Assembly: GCF_022605165.1 (NCBI RefSeq)
Contig: NC_063072.1
Coordinates: 558,001 to 622,000 of the forward strand
Direction: 5' to 3'
DNA: 64,000 nucleotides
DNA from: Purpureocillium takamizusanense
Taxonomy: Eukaryota > Ascomycota > Sordariomycetes > Hypocreales > Ophiocordycipitaceae
A model generated the notes under the pieces. It had not been told where the DNA came from. It was given only the letters and a program-made list of their open reading frames with translations, and did no database searches. Shown in pieces: positions 29,539 through 41,185 of the stretch (the first letter of the stretch is position 1; every line of letters starts with the position of its first letter). Both the position numbers and the translations under genes were made by a program.

Positions 29539-30669
29539 ATGGGCTACCCCGACACCTTTGAGGGCTTCTGCGTCGACGGCCCCAAGACGTGGAGCACGTT
29601 CCGGCGGGCCGAGCTCACGCCCAAGCCGTTTGGCGACCGGGACATCGACGTGCAGATCGAGGCGTGCGGCGTGTGCGGCTCCGACGTGCACACCATCACG
29701 GGCGGCTGGGGCGACTACGAGGGCCCCCTGTGCGTCGGCCACGAGGTCGTGGGCCGGGCGGTGCGCGTCGGTAAGGGGGTCACCACCTCGGGCATCAAGG
29801 AGGGCGACCGCGTCGGCGTCGGGGCTCAGGTCCACGCCTGTCTCCGCTGCCGGCTGTGCACCGCCCGGCCGCGCACCGAGGAGTGCTACTGCCCGCACGA
29901 GATGGTGGACACGTACAACGCGCAGTACCCGGACGGGTCGTGGGCGCATGGCGGCTTCGCGAGCCACATCCGCGCCCACGACTTCTTCACCTTCAAGATC
30001 CCCGACGCGCTCGAGACGGAGGCCGTCGCCCCGCTGCTGTGCGCCGGCATCACCACCTACTCGCCGCTCGTGCGCGCCGGCGTCGGCCCGGGCAAGCGCG
30101 TCGGCGTCGTGGGCATCGGCGGGCTCAGCCACCTCGCCCTGCAGTGGGCCAAGGCCCTCGGCGCAGAGACGTACGCCCTCACGCACTCGCCCGGCAAGGC
30201 CCACGACGCGCGCAAGCTGGGCGCCAAGGGCGTCATCGTGACGAAGGCCGCGGGGGCTAAGGGCGATGGGGACAAGGACGCCAGCGCCTGGGCCGACGAC
30301 TGGAAGTACACCTTCGACTTCATCCTCAACTGCGCCGACGCCACCGACAAGTTCCACCTGCCCACCTACTTCTCGCTGCTCAAGCCCGGCTGCGACTTCC
30401 ACATGGTCGGCATCCCGGACAAGCCGCTGCCCGAGCTCAGCGCCGGTGCCTTTGCCGCCAACGGCGCCAAGCTGACGGGCAGCCACCTCGGCAACAACCA
30501 GGAGATGAAGGACATGCTGCAGCTGGCCGCCGACAAGGGCGTGCGCGCCTGGGTCGAGACCATTGACATTTCCGCGGACGGCTGCAAGCAGGCCGTCGAG
30601 CGCCTCAAGGAGAACAAGGTCCACTACCGCTTCACCCTGACGGGCTTTGACAAGGCGTTTAAAGCCTAG
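29539..30669 (+). CDS. NADP-dependent zinc alcohol dehydrogenase (ADH6/CAD type)
   Basis: A 376-residue medium-chain dehydrogenase, close in order to yeast Adh6/Adh7 and plant cinnamyl alcohol dehydrogenases, reducing aldehydes with NADPH in the cytosol. Catalytic zinc ligands: CGVCGSDVHTITGGWG (first Cys) and GHEVVGRAVRVG (His-Glu). The structural zinc lobe is CLRCRLCTARPRTEEC (C-x2-C-x2-C-x8-C). The cofactor loop is VGVVGIGGLSHLALQWAKALGAE. Length and domain order are normal and the gene is intact without introns. ATG 29539 sits in CCGCAACCATGG, a good fungal context, with a TATATATA-type element about 245 bases upstream. Confidence 0.93.
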   Translation: MGYPDTFEGFCVDGPKTWSTFRRAELTPKPFGDRDIDVQIEACGVCGSDVHTITGGWGDYEGPLCVGHEVVGRAVRVGKGVTTSGIKEGDRVGVGAQVHACLRCRLCTARPRTEECYCPHEMVDTYNAQYPDGSWAHGGFASHIRAHDFFTFKIPDALETEAVAPLLCAGITTYSPLVRAGVGPGKRVGVVGIGGLSHLALQWAKALGAETYALTHSPGKAHDARKLGAKGVIVTKAAGAKGDGDKDASAWADDWKYTFDFILNCADATDKFHLPTYFSLLKPGCDFHMVGIPDKPLPELSAGAFAANGAKLTGSHLGNNQEMKDMLQLAADKGVRAWVETIDISADGCKQAVERLKENKVHYRFTLTGFDKAFKA

Positions 30670-31029
30670 ATAGACATGTTAGTAGACCGGGCACGGTAAA
30701 GTGGTCCAGGGGGGCGTTTAACAGTAAGTCTGTATATATAGGCGGTTGGTGGGTATGAGAATTCAGGGATGCGGAGTTGGGGGGGTTTCTGATACAAAAT
30801 GAACCAAGTCCGGTGCGCCGTCTATGCCATGAATCCGAATTTCAGATGCAATCTTTCAGCATCCCAGTGTCGTCGCCGGTACCACCTCTACGGACATCCA
30901 AACCATTCGTATCGAACAAATCCTTCGAGCAGCCAGCCTCCACGCTGGCCAAGAACAACGCTGCCCGTCTCGAATCGAACTCATGCAGAGTCCTGCCGTC
31001 GGTTTGCAGGAAACATCGTCTCCCATCGC
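30670..31029. other. Convergent 3' intergenic region
   Basis: 360 bases between the 3' ends of the dehydrogenase and the hydrolase. Nothing coding is supported. Confidence 0.5.
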
Positions 31030-32193
31030 TCATGAACCGCCGCCAGAGGCCTTCTCCCACCCTCCGTCGACGAGCAGCTCCCTCATCGCGCCCTCAATGT
31101 ACTTGGCCATGGTGTAGTGGCTGTCGCCCGCGTACTCGGTCAGCACCGCGTGCGGCACGCGCTCAGCCAGGTAGCGGATGGCGGCGATGGGCGCGTTGGC
31201 GTCCTCCTCGCCGTGCCAGATGCGCACCGGGTCGTACGCCACGTCCTCGAGCCGGAATCCCCAGTCCGTGCTCGACAGCAGCCGCAGCTCCTCTACGGCC
31301 GCCGTCGCGCCCTGCACAAACGGCTCGTCGAGGACGATGCGCAGCGTCTCTTCCCTCTGGGCGGCTATGGCAGCGATCCTGTCCTGCTCCTCTGCGACGG
31401 CGCCCCGTTTGCCCTCCTCTGCTGCCTTGACGCCGTGATTCTTCTTGGTCTCGCTGGTGCCGTTGGCCTTGTCGCCTCCCTCGGCTTCCGCCGCCGCCGC
31501 CGCGAACCACCTGTCGATGCGACGCGCCACCACCTCGCGCGTCGCGATCCAACGCAACGCACCGATCATGGCGCTGGTGCACACGGCCATGGCTCCCGGC
31601 GTGCGCATCGCTATGCTCCTCGCCGCCCGCCTCGTGCGCGACATGTGATGCGCGCCGGCTTCCCACGGCGGCCCGCTGGCAAAGAGGCCCACGCCGGCAA
31701 CCATTTTCCGCGGAAGGGCGTACGCGCAGGCGAGTGCGTACGGCCCGCCGCCCGAGGTGCCCAGCACGGCGAAGCGGTCGAGGCCATTGCCGCCCGCGAA
31801 GCTGCGCACGTCGTCGGCCCAGTCGATGATGCGTCGACCCGGCTGCGGGCTCGACAGGCCGAAGCCCGGGCGGTCGAGGGCGATGAGGCGCACGCCCAGG
31901 TGGGAGAGCATGGAGGCGACGGGCTGGGCCTCGAGGCGCGACGACGGGAAGCCGTGGAAGTAGAGGATCGGGGCGCCGGCCGGGTTGCCGTACTCTGCGA
32001 AGCCGAGGGTGCGCCCGTCGGGGAGCGTCATGGTCTGGTGCAGCCGCGGCGAGGAGAAGGCAGAGGACGCAGGGGTTGTGGAGGCGGATGTGGAAGCAGA
32101 CGACGCGGAGGCGGAGGAGGTTTGCGATGTCAGGGCGCGTCGACTGGGCTGGGCCAGCAGCGCCTGGCGCCAGGGTAATTGCCTGACGGACAT
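31030..32193 (-). CDS. Alpha/beta hydrolase, possibly mitochondrial
   Basis: A 387-residue single-exon protein. The first 50 residues are Arg/Ser/Ala-rich without acids at the very start (MSVRQLPWRQALLAQPSRRAL), as in mitochondrial presequences. The core begins TLPDGRTLGFAEYG, with YFHGFPSSRLEA (oxyanion loop), LIALDRPGFGLS, VLGTSGGGPYALA (nucleophile Ser), IWHGEEDANAPI (acid) and DSHYTM (His). A cap insert of about 100 residues carries a low-complexity charged stretch (KANGTSETKKN...). Substrate unknown. The gene is intact and its start has good context. Confidence 0.88.
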   Translation of the reverse strand: MSVRQLPWRQALLAQPSRRALTSQTSSASASSASTSASTTPASSAFSSPRLHQTMTLPDGRTLGFAEYGNPAGAPILYFHGFPSSRLEAQPVASMLSHLGVRLIALDRPGFGLSSPQPGRRIIDWADDVRSFAGGNGLDRFAVLGTSGGGPYALACAYALPRKMVAGVGLFASGPPWEAGAHHMSRTRRAARSIAMRTPGAMAVCTSAMIGALRWIATREVVARRIDRWFAAAAAEAEGGDKANGTSETKKNHGVKAAEEGKRGAVAEEQDRIAAIAAQREETLRIVLDEPFVQGATAAVEELRLLSSTDWGFRLEDVAYDPVRIWHGEEDANAPIAAIRYLAERVPHAVLTEYAGDSHYTMAKYIEGAMRELLVDGGWEKASGGGS

Positions 32194-33391
32194 GATTCTG
32201 ACAATGTGCGCGCGTGTGAAGCAGAGATGGCTCGAGAAGCCCCCATCAAGACGCGTGTGTGTTGAGTGAAAAGGGGAAGGCAGAGGGAGCGCGAGGTGCG
32301 CCGCGAGGTTATTATGAAGGAGTCGAGGTGTAAGTTAGTTGGCTGCTTGGCCTGTCTCGGACAGCGACTCGCGGCCGGTGGAGGCGGTCCAGTGCCAGAA
32401 TAGGAAATAGAAGGTACTGAGAAGACCTCGGGAGGCGTTCGCTTCGCCGGGACCTCTAGGTACTACCAGTAGCGCTCAAGGGCGGACGTCATCAGGCGCC
32501 GGCCCGCTAGGTAAGTAACGCTACACCACCGCAGGTGACGGCCGGGTCGGGTCGGGTGTGTCTCAGCCGGCACAGCCCCGATTGTGGGCGCCGGGGACGG
32601 GCCTGTTGGCGGGCGGTCAGGAGCCCAGGAATGATGGACGGGAGCCGCCCTGAAGTTGAAGATTGCCAGGGGCGAACAAGCCCTGTGAATAAGCGGGCCC
32701 GCGGCTGTGGCTGTCGCCTTCAGCTGCCCGAGCAGAGCGGCACATGCCCCCTGTTCTGGTAGGTCCAGTGCCTGCAATGCAAATGCAGCCCGTCTCATCA
32801 ACTGCCGCCACCCGGCACTTGGTTTCCCTCCCTGGTAGGGCAGTGTTGACATATTTTCCCCTGCCCTTGTGAAGAGGCGTACATGTCTCGTGCGTTCCCT
32901 ACTTTAGCCCTGCTTTAGCAGTTACTATTACCTTGGCCAGCGACAGCCGCTAGCATCCGGGGTTACAGTTGCACAGGGCTGTTTGGGTGTGTCAGTCAGT
33001 CTCGTCACCAGTCCACGACTGCGGTGCTCCGAATGCTGCCGTGGATTGGCACATGGCCAGCAGAAAATGCCCAGTTTTCGGGAGCAACCGGTTAGGAGGC
33101 TGTAGCCCATCACGAATTATGGTCCTGTTACTCCATGAGGTACCGCCGTTTCGACCAGGCTGCAGGTGCTACCTATGCAGCAAGGCGAAATCACTAGACT
33201 CCACTAGGCTACCTCAACAGCCGCGCGCAGCTGTCCACTATAGCGCCTCGCCCCACAGTTTACCTCAGCAGTGCCCCAGGCCGTTAGCTCCCTCCAACCA
33301 ACCTCCCCCCATCCCACCCTCGTCACTCCACCTCGTGCATCGCCAAACTCCGGCTCACCACTCCACGACATCACTCGTCGCCGCCGCCGTC
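32194..33391. promoter_or_regulatory. Divergent promoter region, hydrolase and TAF6
   Basis: About 1.2 kb between divergent genes, with no supported gene. The 3' part (33270-33391) is C-rich and pyrimidine-rich, typical of a leader before a housekeeping gene. Confidence 0.5.
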
Positions 33392-34881
33392 ATGGCGTCC
33401 GAGCCCAAGACCAAGCTCCTCTGGAACGCCGAAAACATCAAGGACATTGCCGAGTCGGTCGGCATCGCCTCCCTCAACGACGAGGCGCAAAAGGCGCTGC
33501 AGCAGGATGTCGAGTTTCGCGTCGGCCAGATCCTCGTCGAGGCCCTGCGCCTCATGCGCGCCGCCCGCCGCACCACCATGACCGTCCAGGATGTCTCCCT
33601 CGCCCTGCGCGTCCTCGACGTCGAGCCTCTCTTCGGCTACGACTCCACCCGGCCCCTGCGCTACGGCGAGGCCAGCCTCGGCCCCGGCCAGCCGCTCTTC
33701 TACATCGAGGACGAGGAGGTGGACTTTGAGAAGCTCATCAACGCGCCCCTGCCCAAGGTCCCGCGCGACATGAACTTTACCGGTAGGCCCCTGCCCCCTC
33801 CGTCGACGGTCGCGTCTCTGTGGCTGCTCTCTCTCTGTCCGTCTCTCTGTGCCGCCCGCTAACGCGTCATGCCATCACAGCCCACTGGCTCGCCATCGAG
33901 GGCGTCCAGCCCTCCATCCCCCAGAACCCGACCACGGCCGACTCGCGCTCCCAGGAGCTCCTCCCCAAGGGCCCCGGCGCCAACCCCGCCCTCAACGCCC
34001 TCGCCGGCAACGACAACATCTCCATCAAGCCCTCTGTCAAGCACATCGTCAGCAAGGAGCTCATCTTGTACTTCGACAAGATCCAGGCCGCCGTCCTCGA
34101 CGACAACCCCGACGAAGAGGTGGTGCGCCTCCGCCACGCCGCCCTCGGCTCCGTCCGCGACGACCCGGGCCTGCACCAGCTCGTCCCTTACTTCATAAAC
34201 TTCGTCATGGATCGCGTTACCCACCACCTCGACGACACCTTCACCCTTAAGCAGATGATGGAGCTCACCAACGCCCTCATCGAGAACAAGAGCCTCTTCC
34301 TCGACCCCTACGCCAGCTCCCTCTCCGCTCCCGCCCTCACCTGCCTCATGGCTCGCAAGCTTGGCTCCGACGATGGCGTCGACGCCCTCAAGGAGCAGTA
34401 CGACCTGCGCCAGCTCTCTGCCTCCCTTGTCGGCCGTATCGCCCGCAAATACGCCGCCTCAAATACCCTGCTCCGCCCCAAGCTCACTCGAACATGCCTC
34501 AAGTACCTGCTCGACCCTACAAAGCCTCCCGCCGTCCTCTACGGCGCCATCCAGGGCCTGCTCGAGGCCGGCGGGCCTGAGGCCATCCGCGTCCTCGTCC
34601 TGCGTAACCTCAAGGCATTTGACGCCGGCATCCTGCAGCCGCTCAAGGAAAAGTCGGAGGGCAGCATCGACTACGAGATGCTCGTGCACGGACTCGTCCA
34701 GGCCGTGGCGTCCCTGACCGGCCGCACCGACAACGCCATCAACGGCGTGGGTGGCACGCCCACCGACGCCGAGGTGGCGGACCTCAAAGAGTTCATCGGC
34801 CCCATTGTCGGCGAGCGCATCGCGTCGTCGCATAACCGCAGCCTGATCCGCACCGTCCTAGACGCGCGGCAATTGGAGTAG
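33392..34881 (+). CDS. TAF6: Transcription initiation factor TFIID subunit 6 (TAF6)
   Basis: A subunit of TFIID and of SAGA-type complexes in the nucleus; its histone fold pairs with TAF9. Exons 33392-33782 and 33881-34881 (intron 98 bases, GTAGGC...CACAG, branch CTAAC) give 463 residues. The N-terminal histone fold spans about residues 8-75 ([49 protein letters not shown]), followed by the TAF6 linker with PLFGY and the C-terminal HEAT-repeat region ([32 protein letters not shown]-like repeats to [22 protein letters not shown]). Length matches fungal TAF6. No lesions. This anchors the window as ordinary nuclear chromosome. Confidence 0.96.
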
Positions 34882-35168
34882 ACACAAACAGAGCAAACAC
34901 GGGGGTCGGCGCATGGCGTTTTGGCGGATACCAGGATTGAATCGTTGCATGCTTCATTTCTTCCCCCGCCAGTCTAGATAGAAAAAAAGGGACCCTCTAG
35001 GTAGAAGGTCAACAAAAGGAATGCCTTTTTTCTCGGCGGTATTCTACACCCGGTTACTCTGACACACGCCGTCCCCCCACCTGATGCCTAAGCGAATATC
35101 AACTCCGTCCAGTTGGTCCGTAGAAACGCGCCCATGGCGCCGTGACACGCGCACTCCTTCCCTCCGTC

Positions 35169-36039
35169 TTACACGCCAAACGCGAGGACCAGACCGCTCA
35201 CGATGCTGGAGACCCACAGGGCGATCTCGCCCTTCTTGATGCTCGTCTTGGCGAAGCCGACGCCCATGTCGTAGACGAGGTGCTTGATGCCGTTGATGAA
35301 GTGAAAGGCGAAGGGGAAGGCGAGGCCGAACTTGACGCCGCCCTTGACGAGCCAGGGCAGGCCGCCGAACGCGGCGGCGAGGCTGGCGCTCTCGAGGTGG
35401 AGGCCGAGGAGCGGGGCGACGAGGTAGCCGGTGAAGTAGAGGTAGGCGGCGCCGGAGAGGGTGCAGCCGGTGATGCGCGTCCAGGCCGAGGCGCCGAACC
35501 ACGTCTGCTCCATCTTGTAGATGCCCAGGTGGGGGGAGACGGGGCGTTGGAGGCGCTGGCTGGCGAGGATCTGCTGGCCCTCGGAGGGGGAGAGCTTGGT
35601 GGTCGCGATGGGGCTGCGGGAGGGTTCTTGTCAGTTGCTGCTGATGATGATGCTAATGCTACTGCCACTCGTGGTTTTGCCCTGTCCGTAGCAGACGGGA
35701 CTGACAGGACGAGATATGGGAGAGGGGGGGCCTATAGAAGTGATGTATGGCGGGCAAGGGTTCGGGGGCGGGCGTGCGTACCGGGACTGCGACGTCGACA
35801 TGCTCGAGGCGAGGACCGCCTTGGGGATGGTCTGGTTGAAGAAGACGCTGGGCGTCGCGCCTACACAAAGCCAATTCATCAGCTCAGTCCAGCTCATTTC
35901 ATACAGCGAGGAGCCATTCGCAACACAAAGAGAGCCTGCTTCCGCTCATCTCCCTCTCCCTCGGCTTTCCGGATGGGGGGGCGAGGCGGCGGGACGCACC
36001 TCTGCGCAGGGCGGCGACGCCGACCCGTTGGGCAATCAT
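35169..36039 (-). CDS. SDHC: Succinate dehydrogenase cytochrome b560 subunit
   Basis: A membrane anchor of mitochondrial complex II that binds haem b and ubiquinone. Three exons: 36039-36000, 35860-35782 and 35613-35169, giving 187 residues; donors GTGCGT and GTACGC, acceptors GTGTAG and CGCAG. The presequence begins MIAQRVGVAALRRGATP. The body has the family block RPVSPHLGIYKMEQTWFGAS (quinone-site Ser region), SGAAYLYFTGYL, and FHFINGIKHLVYDMG with the haem His, then the third membrane helix ending VLAFGV. Intact. Fungal SDHC is a known target of SDHI fungicides; no resistance claim is made. Confidence 0.95.
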
Positions 36040-38831
36040 TGCGGCGATTGTGATGCTGTCGCTGCTGCTGCTGCTACTGCGTCGGGGGAGGGGGCAGATT
36101 GAGCCGAGTTCGTCGTCGGTCAGGACGTTGGAGTGGCGGGTGGGAGAAGAGGCGTTTCCGATGATGGAATTGATACCCCCGGCGGTGATTCGTTCCTCGG
36201 ACACAGGCCGCCTGTCGGGAAGACCACAAGCTGCTGCTGGCGGGCGGCGACGGGGCCCGGGGGGGAGTGGGAGAGACTCGGTTCCTCGGTCCAGCGCGCC
36301 AATCAGGGGGCTACAATTCCTCATCCCGGGGGCTCACGTGATGATGCGCTCGCCTATATGCCTAGTCACGTGCACGACATTCATACTTCGTCTTCGCACT
36401 TCCAACGTGAGGCTTTGGTGTGTCCTCAAGCACGTACGCAGAGTGACGATAGACGATTGAGCTCAGTTATTTCAGCGGCGGGATTAGCTGCCCTGGGGTT
36501 GGTTCGCGATGAGCTCAGACGCGATGGTGCGCCATGTCGTGCTCTTGAGTCTCGACTGACGGACGGTGGATGGGGGCGTGTTGTGTTGTTGGCTGATCAA
36601 GTGCCTGTCGATGCCAATGACCAACGGCATGAGGGCGCGCTCCCGACGATATACCCTATGCGGGAGTGTGTCATCAATGACTTCCATTCGACTGCCACAG
36701 TCTGCATCCGTGGTTTTGATGCCCGGCGCGCAACGTCTGATGCCAAGCTGACCTTCAAGTGTATGAGGCGGGCGAGTCTCATTCAAGCAATGTTGAAATG
36801 GGCTAGTCAGGGAGAAACTCCTCTATATACGCCGTCGTTCCTCTTCTCATTGCCCTCATCACGTGGAGGAAAGAAACAGAGCTCCAGTCCTCTCCCATTG
36901 AAGTCCCGTCTTCTGAACACACTCTAGCGCAGCGTCCGAGTGCTCTGCTGAATACGACGGCTTCTCAATGGTAAACTAGGGTAAAGCACTGATTATTTAG
37001 CATGCTGTGCTGGATGGTGGCACATGGGAGCCTGGACCGATACAGCGGACAGCATACCCTGTGCTCCGAGGCACACGGCAACCCCCTTTCTTGCGCGGAG
37101 GTGTGGTGGCCCGTACCACTTGTACGCGCGGACTTTCCCGACGGGTCGCAACGCTACGGGAGGGGTATTTAAGTCATTACTCTGGGCGCCGAAGCATATG
37201 GAAGGACGACGAGCGACGGCATGCGCACAAAAGAATATGGTGGCTCATGCCCCTTTTCTCCACTGGTGGCCCATTTCCCGGCGCCCGTCCACGTCCCGGC
37301 GCGAGTTTGGGTGTCTGGGTGGCTGATGCGACGCAGTGGCGAAAAGCATCACGCAGACAGATAAAAGGAGGGCAACCTTTCAACATTGTCAAGTGCGTAC
37401 AGGTTATCGTGAGAGGGGTCCAAAGCGCAAGGATTCAATGGCGCGAATCGAACCGTCGAGATGAGGGTTTAGTGATGTACAAATGCCAACAAGGTTTGTT
37501 CTTGCTAATGCTTTCCTCAAAACAAGTAGCGCACATCAAACCTTTACGCATGAGATGGCGCAGGCAACCGCTCGTGGCACTTATACGTCAGGGCACCCCA
37601 TCTCAGGCGGTCGTTGTTGCATACAAACTACGCACGTGGTCAAGGCCCAGCCCAGCCCCTGACGCGACACAAGTCAATGCATCCAGAGCCGACCTTGGCG
37701 CCGGGTTTCACGGCGGGAGCTGGTCTACATAGGCGCGAAAGATGCCATTTTCTCTAGTGATCAAGACGGCGTCACAGAGGGCCGAGGCCTCGCAGACTTT
37801 ATTCTGGGTAGGTTCTCGTATCAGACTGGGGCCAATGACATTGACGTTCACCAAGCACGCGACCAGTTAGACGGCGTCGGGACTGCCGCCTATACAGCGC
37901 GTGACAACTCTTCATGGCCGTGAGTTGCGAAACTGTTCAGAACAACACGCTATAACGACGCAGTAACGCACGGGGACCGACTCTGTGGCTCGCTGTGAGT
38001 GATTACGCCCGAGTGGCCGAGAGACGCGGCCCAGCGAGTCGATCCGTGCACCTATCCTCACGAAGACGATCAAGAGGCGTCTCGGGCTTTGCAAACTCAT
38101 CTGAGAATGCGCTGTCTGCTGTTCTGCTGCTTTGCATTCTGCCCGCAATATACTACTCGTGGGTAACCCCCCCCCCCCCCCTCCGGCCGCCGCCGCCGCG
38201 CGCGCCCAGAAGTTGTGTTTGGTGCAGCACCATTGCTAAGATATACCAGAAGCAGCGGCCAAAGCATTGGGTCATAGGCGACTGCCTTGAGCACTGACTA
38301 TCCTGAGCGCATTTGCCATGCTCGGCAATGCGGCTCCCGCCCGCTGAGCTGCGCACCAGGCAGCCGGGGGCGGGAGTTATCAAGCGTTGGAAATCTATGT
38401 GTCAGACCATTACGCCAGAAGAAATCAGCTTCCTCGCTGGAGATGATAGTTATATTTGCTGTGCATGTCTTCAAGAATATTTAATATCTCTCATTCCCCG
38501 TACCCCTCTCTCTGCCTCTCTCCTTTCTCTCTTACATGTATACACACACACACACACACCGGAACAATGGAACGGGCAGCAATCTCATTTGATCACGCAT
38601 GAATCTCTTGCTCTTAGCAACACCATAGGGACGCAGACGAGAGAACCCGGGAGAGCCCTCACCTGGCCGCGCCAAATTATCCGAAGATCTGACCCTCTTC
38701 GCCCGAGCCAAGCCGAATTCCTACGAAACGAGGAGTACTAGTCGATTGGACGGTAGTGCCCCCCCCCCTCGGCAACACATATCCGCCAGAAAAAGAAACC
38801 CGTTCGCCTCTCTCGGCCGCCATCATCGAGC
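36040..38831. other. Intergenic between SDHC and the Cys-rich array
   Basis: About 2.8 kb. Several long open frames (for example plus 36133-36927, plus 37007-37732) lack any motif and have compositions of chance frames. A 15-base C run lies at 38167-38181 and an AC dinucleotide tract at about 38542-38558. No gene is supported. Confidence 0.5.
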
Positions 38832-39113
38832 ATGTGCAAGATCTGGGAGGACTATAGAGAATGCTTGAAATGCGGCGCACGGCACTTTCTCTGGCTTACG
38901 CCGCGTGATTGCAACGAGCTGGTGGACGCGTGCGTCAAGTGGCATACCGAAGGATTCAAAGGCAAAGAGCCAAATTGTGCTGCCCTGACTATTGAAGCGC
39001 GCACAATCCACTCATGCACCTGCCCGCTCTGCAAAGGGCCGTATTCAGAATGGCGTCACGCATGTACATTTGACGAGGTGGTCAGGTATATGGTAGATCA
39101 AAGGTGGAGATGA
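38832..39113 (+). CDS. Cys-rich array copy 1 (longest)
   Basis: 93 residues starting MCKIWEDYRECLKCG. It shows the family plan: Cys at position 2, Cys 11 and 14 (CxxC), Cys 27, Cys about 49 and a terminal CPLC, with an aromatic residue at 5 and a Trp-His block in the middle (VKWHTEGFKGKEPNC). It has an extra C-terminal extension of about 25 residues (SEWRHACTFDEVVRYMVDQ) absent from the other copies. No signal peptide or membrane segment. The spacing of two CxxC pairs suggests zinc binding. Function unknown; the family is not one I recognise. Confidence 0.65.
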   Translation: MCKIWEDYRECLKCGARHFLWLTPRDCNELVDACVKWHTEGFKGKEPNCAALTIEARTIHSCTCPLCKGPYSEWRHACTFDEVVRYMVDQRWR

Positions 39114-39382
39114 GCTTGACCAGGAGCAGGGGTCGTCAACGACCAGCTCGCTGATATGCTAGGGGCTCGCGTGATTCGACGGATGCCTATGGTAATGACT
39201 ATGGTGAGCGTTCAAGTATTGAGGAATATACATTTCGGTTCCCTGTCAAAACAACATTCAAACGAGTTAATGCCCTCTCTCTTTGTGACATTGCCGCGTA
39301 CCTTTCTTGTGGTTGCTTTCAAACGGCTCTCGGCCCGGATATCTGGAGCCCACTTGCAGGGATGACGACAAGGTATCCAAAC

Positions 39383-39583
39383 ATGTGTGTAGTGTATTAC
39401 GACTGGCGCGTCTGCCAGAAGTGCGAAGACAATAAGCTCATCAGGACGCGAACGGGCCCGCCCTGCGAGGAGTTTCGGCCTCAAGTTGGAGAGATGGGAG
39501 GCGAAGGGGTGTCGGGACGGCGACCTGGGTGCCCCAACATAATGAACCAAAGGCGCGTCGACTCCCGGGTGGCCTCCTATTAG
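39383..39583 (+). CDS. Cys-rich array copy 2, C-terminus degenerate
   Basis: 66 residues from ATG 39383 (MCVVYYDWRVCQKCED). Cys 2, 11, 14 and the Cys in TGPPCEEF and RPGCPN match the family, but the terminal CxxC pair is missing; the frame stops after RVASY. An upstream in-frame ATG at 39362 would add seven residues not found in other copies. Probably a decayed or shortened member. Confidence 0.5.
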   Translation: MCVVYYDWRVCQKCEDNKLIRTRTGPPCEEFRPQVGEMGGEGVSGRRPGCPNIMNQRRVDSRVASY

Positions 39584-40050
39584 CGTTGCGACACAATGTA
39601 GAAGCCACATAGCCGCTCAGATGTAGAGTTGCTTCAATTGCTTACACCCGATTCCAGGTAGTTCTTAATGCGGTGATCCGTCTCGGATGATGGAGAGGCC
39701 AGCAGAGCTTTAGTGCCTTCGCGAGCTTCTTTGTAGGGAACTTGTATGAAACAGGACAGTCTAGAAGAGTAAATGACGGCAGAGTAGCTTGTGTATCAGG
39801 TACTTTGCGTGATTCCGTACCTGTGAATAAGATGGTAGTCTGTACGAGCTTGATGCCGGCCCCAGCCTTTTCTCCTGCTGCTTTCTACGAACTTCCCGTC
39901 AAGAGATCAAAGGGACAGACTAGAATTCCGATTTCCTCTTGATCCCCTCAGCTGCCCACGAAAGCGAGCTCATCGCCCAGCATCCGACCCTTCCCTATGG
40001 TCATCGAGATTCTTAAACGGACTCGCGGAGCCAGCTCCAGCTGACCCAAT

Positions 40051-40257
40051 ATGTGTATCATGTACCACAACTATCGGGACTGTATTAACAGCCAAGAAGT
40101 TATGCATATCCGCTCACGGCCTTCGTCGCCCTGCCTATACCTTCGGAATGCCCTGCCGCATGTAGGAGGGCTGTACTGCGCATATAGCGTGCTCAAGATC
40201 TTATCTGTGTTCTACATTTTGTACACGCCTTCATGTCAGACAGCACTCGGGGTGTGA
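40051..40257 (+). pseudogene. Cys-rich array copy 3, decayed
   Basis: 68 codons starting MCIMYHNYRDCINSQE. The start fits the family (MC, aromatic, YRDC), but the second Cys of the first CxxC is Ser, and after SPCLYLRN the similarity is lost, with a hydrophobic unrelated tail. Likely a frameshifted or truncated copy. Confidence 0.45.
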
Positions 40258-40701
40258 AAGGCCCGGATGCCCGCGGCCAATGGGCAACGAAAGTCATATC
40301 GTCGCTCGAATGGTACCCCGTGCCTATTGCCCCAAATCCATACAGGGGGAAGCTGAATGGTGCTATGCTACCGCTATGTAGGCTGTACTTAATGGCGTCT
40401 GACGATGTCCAGGTCGAAGTATCACGCTGGCCATCATGCCAAGCCCATCAAGTCACCAGGATACAACACGGGCTCACAAACTCCTTTTTATATGATTCAG
40501 TATACCACTTGCGATTTGACAGTGAATACTTGCATGTGTCAAACTAAATCACACTATAATAAAGACCGGACATTGCGTAGCACCTTTGGCTTCGTGATGT
40601 TCTCCCCAAGTCCATAAGCAGGGCGCGTACGAAGGGAAGTCCGTTCTCTACTATACCAAGAAACATCTTAGATTGGACAACATGCTGGTGAGCGTTACGA
40701 C

Positions 40702-40923
40702 ATGTGCACAAAAAGGTGCGAGTACCGAGAATGTCGGATCTGTGGATCACACATATTTGTCGCATCGAGGCTGAAATCCTGCGAAGAGCTCCGGGGAGCG
40801 TTGGCAAAATGGAATGCCCAGCAAGTCCAGGACCTCCCGCAGCCTAGATGTCCGCGGAAAGTTGCCGTCATACATCGCGTCATTGCTCGGGTGCCAGACT
40901 GCGGGGGGTGCCCAGAAAGGTAG
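40702..40923 (+). CDS. Cys-rich array copy 4, intact
   Basis: 73 residues (MCTKRCEYRECRICG...). The full plan is present: C2, C11xxC14, C27, C50, and the terminal CGGC. The middle has LRGALAKWNAQQ, matching VKWHTE and DKWKKT of other copies. TATAATAAA lies at about 40555, 147 bases before the ATG. An additional Cys at 6 is specific to this copy. Confidence 0.65.
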   Translation: MCTKRCEYRECRICGSHIFVASRLKSCEELRGALAKWNAQQVQDLPQPRCPRKVAVIHRVIARVPDCGGCPER

Positions 40924-41178
40924 ACATGAGAAAAGGGTGGGGAGGCCAGCAGACACTTTGGCTACCGTGATCATTCTTCGGCGGTAGGACAGCTTCCACA
41001 ATCAGTTGCCATACTAATAAGATCCTTGGCAAAACGATTGTTATGCAGTTGAAAGTACATGCGCATTTTGGCCACCTCGTGGGTGGTCGCGGCTACAATT
41101 AATCGATGTCACGGTATGCGCGTGATTCAGCGTCCATCGCCATGCTCTGAAGCACGATTTCTTAGTCTGTACGGTGCA

Positions 41179-41185
41179 TATAAAA
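41179..41185 (+). promoter_or_regulatory. TATA box of copy 5
   Basis: TATAAAA, 205 bases upstream of the ATG at 41384, in a position like those before copies 6 and 8. Confidence 0.55.

Noticed and set aside
29479..30624. Minus-strand frame of 381 codons
   Set aside because: A GC-rich shadow of the alcohol dehydrogenase.
37380..37450. Possible minus-strand tRNA (GGTTCGATTC B-box-like)
   Set aside because: No matching A box or acceptor stem could be formed by eye.
36133..37732. Two long plus-strand frames (264 and 241 codons)
   Set aside because: No domain, unlikely composition, and no supporting splice or start context.
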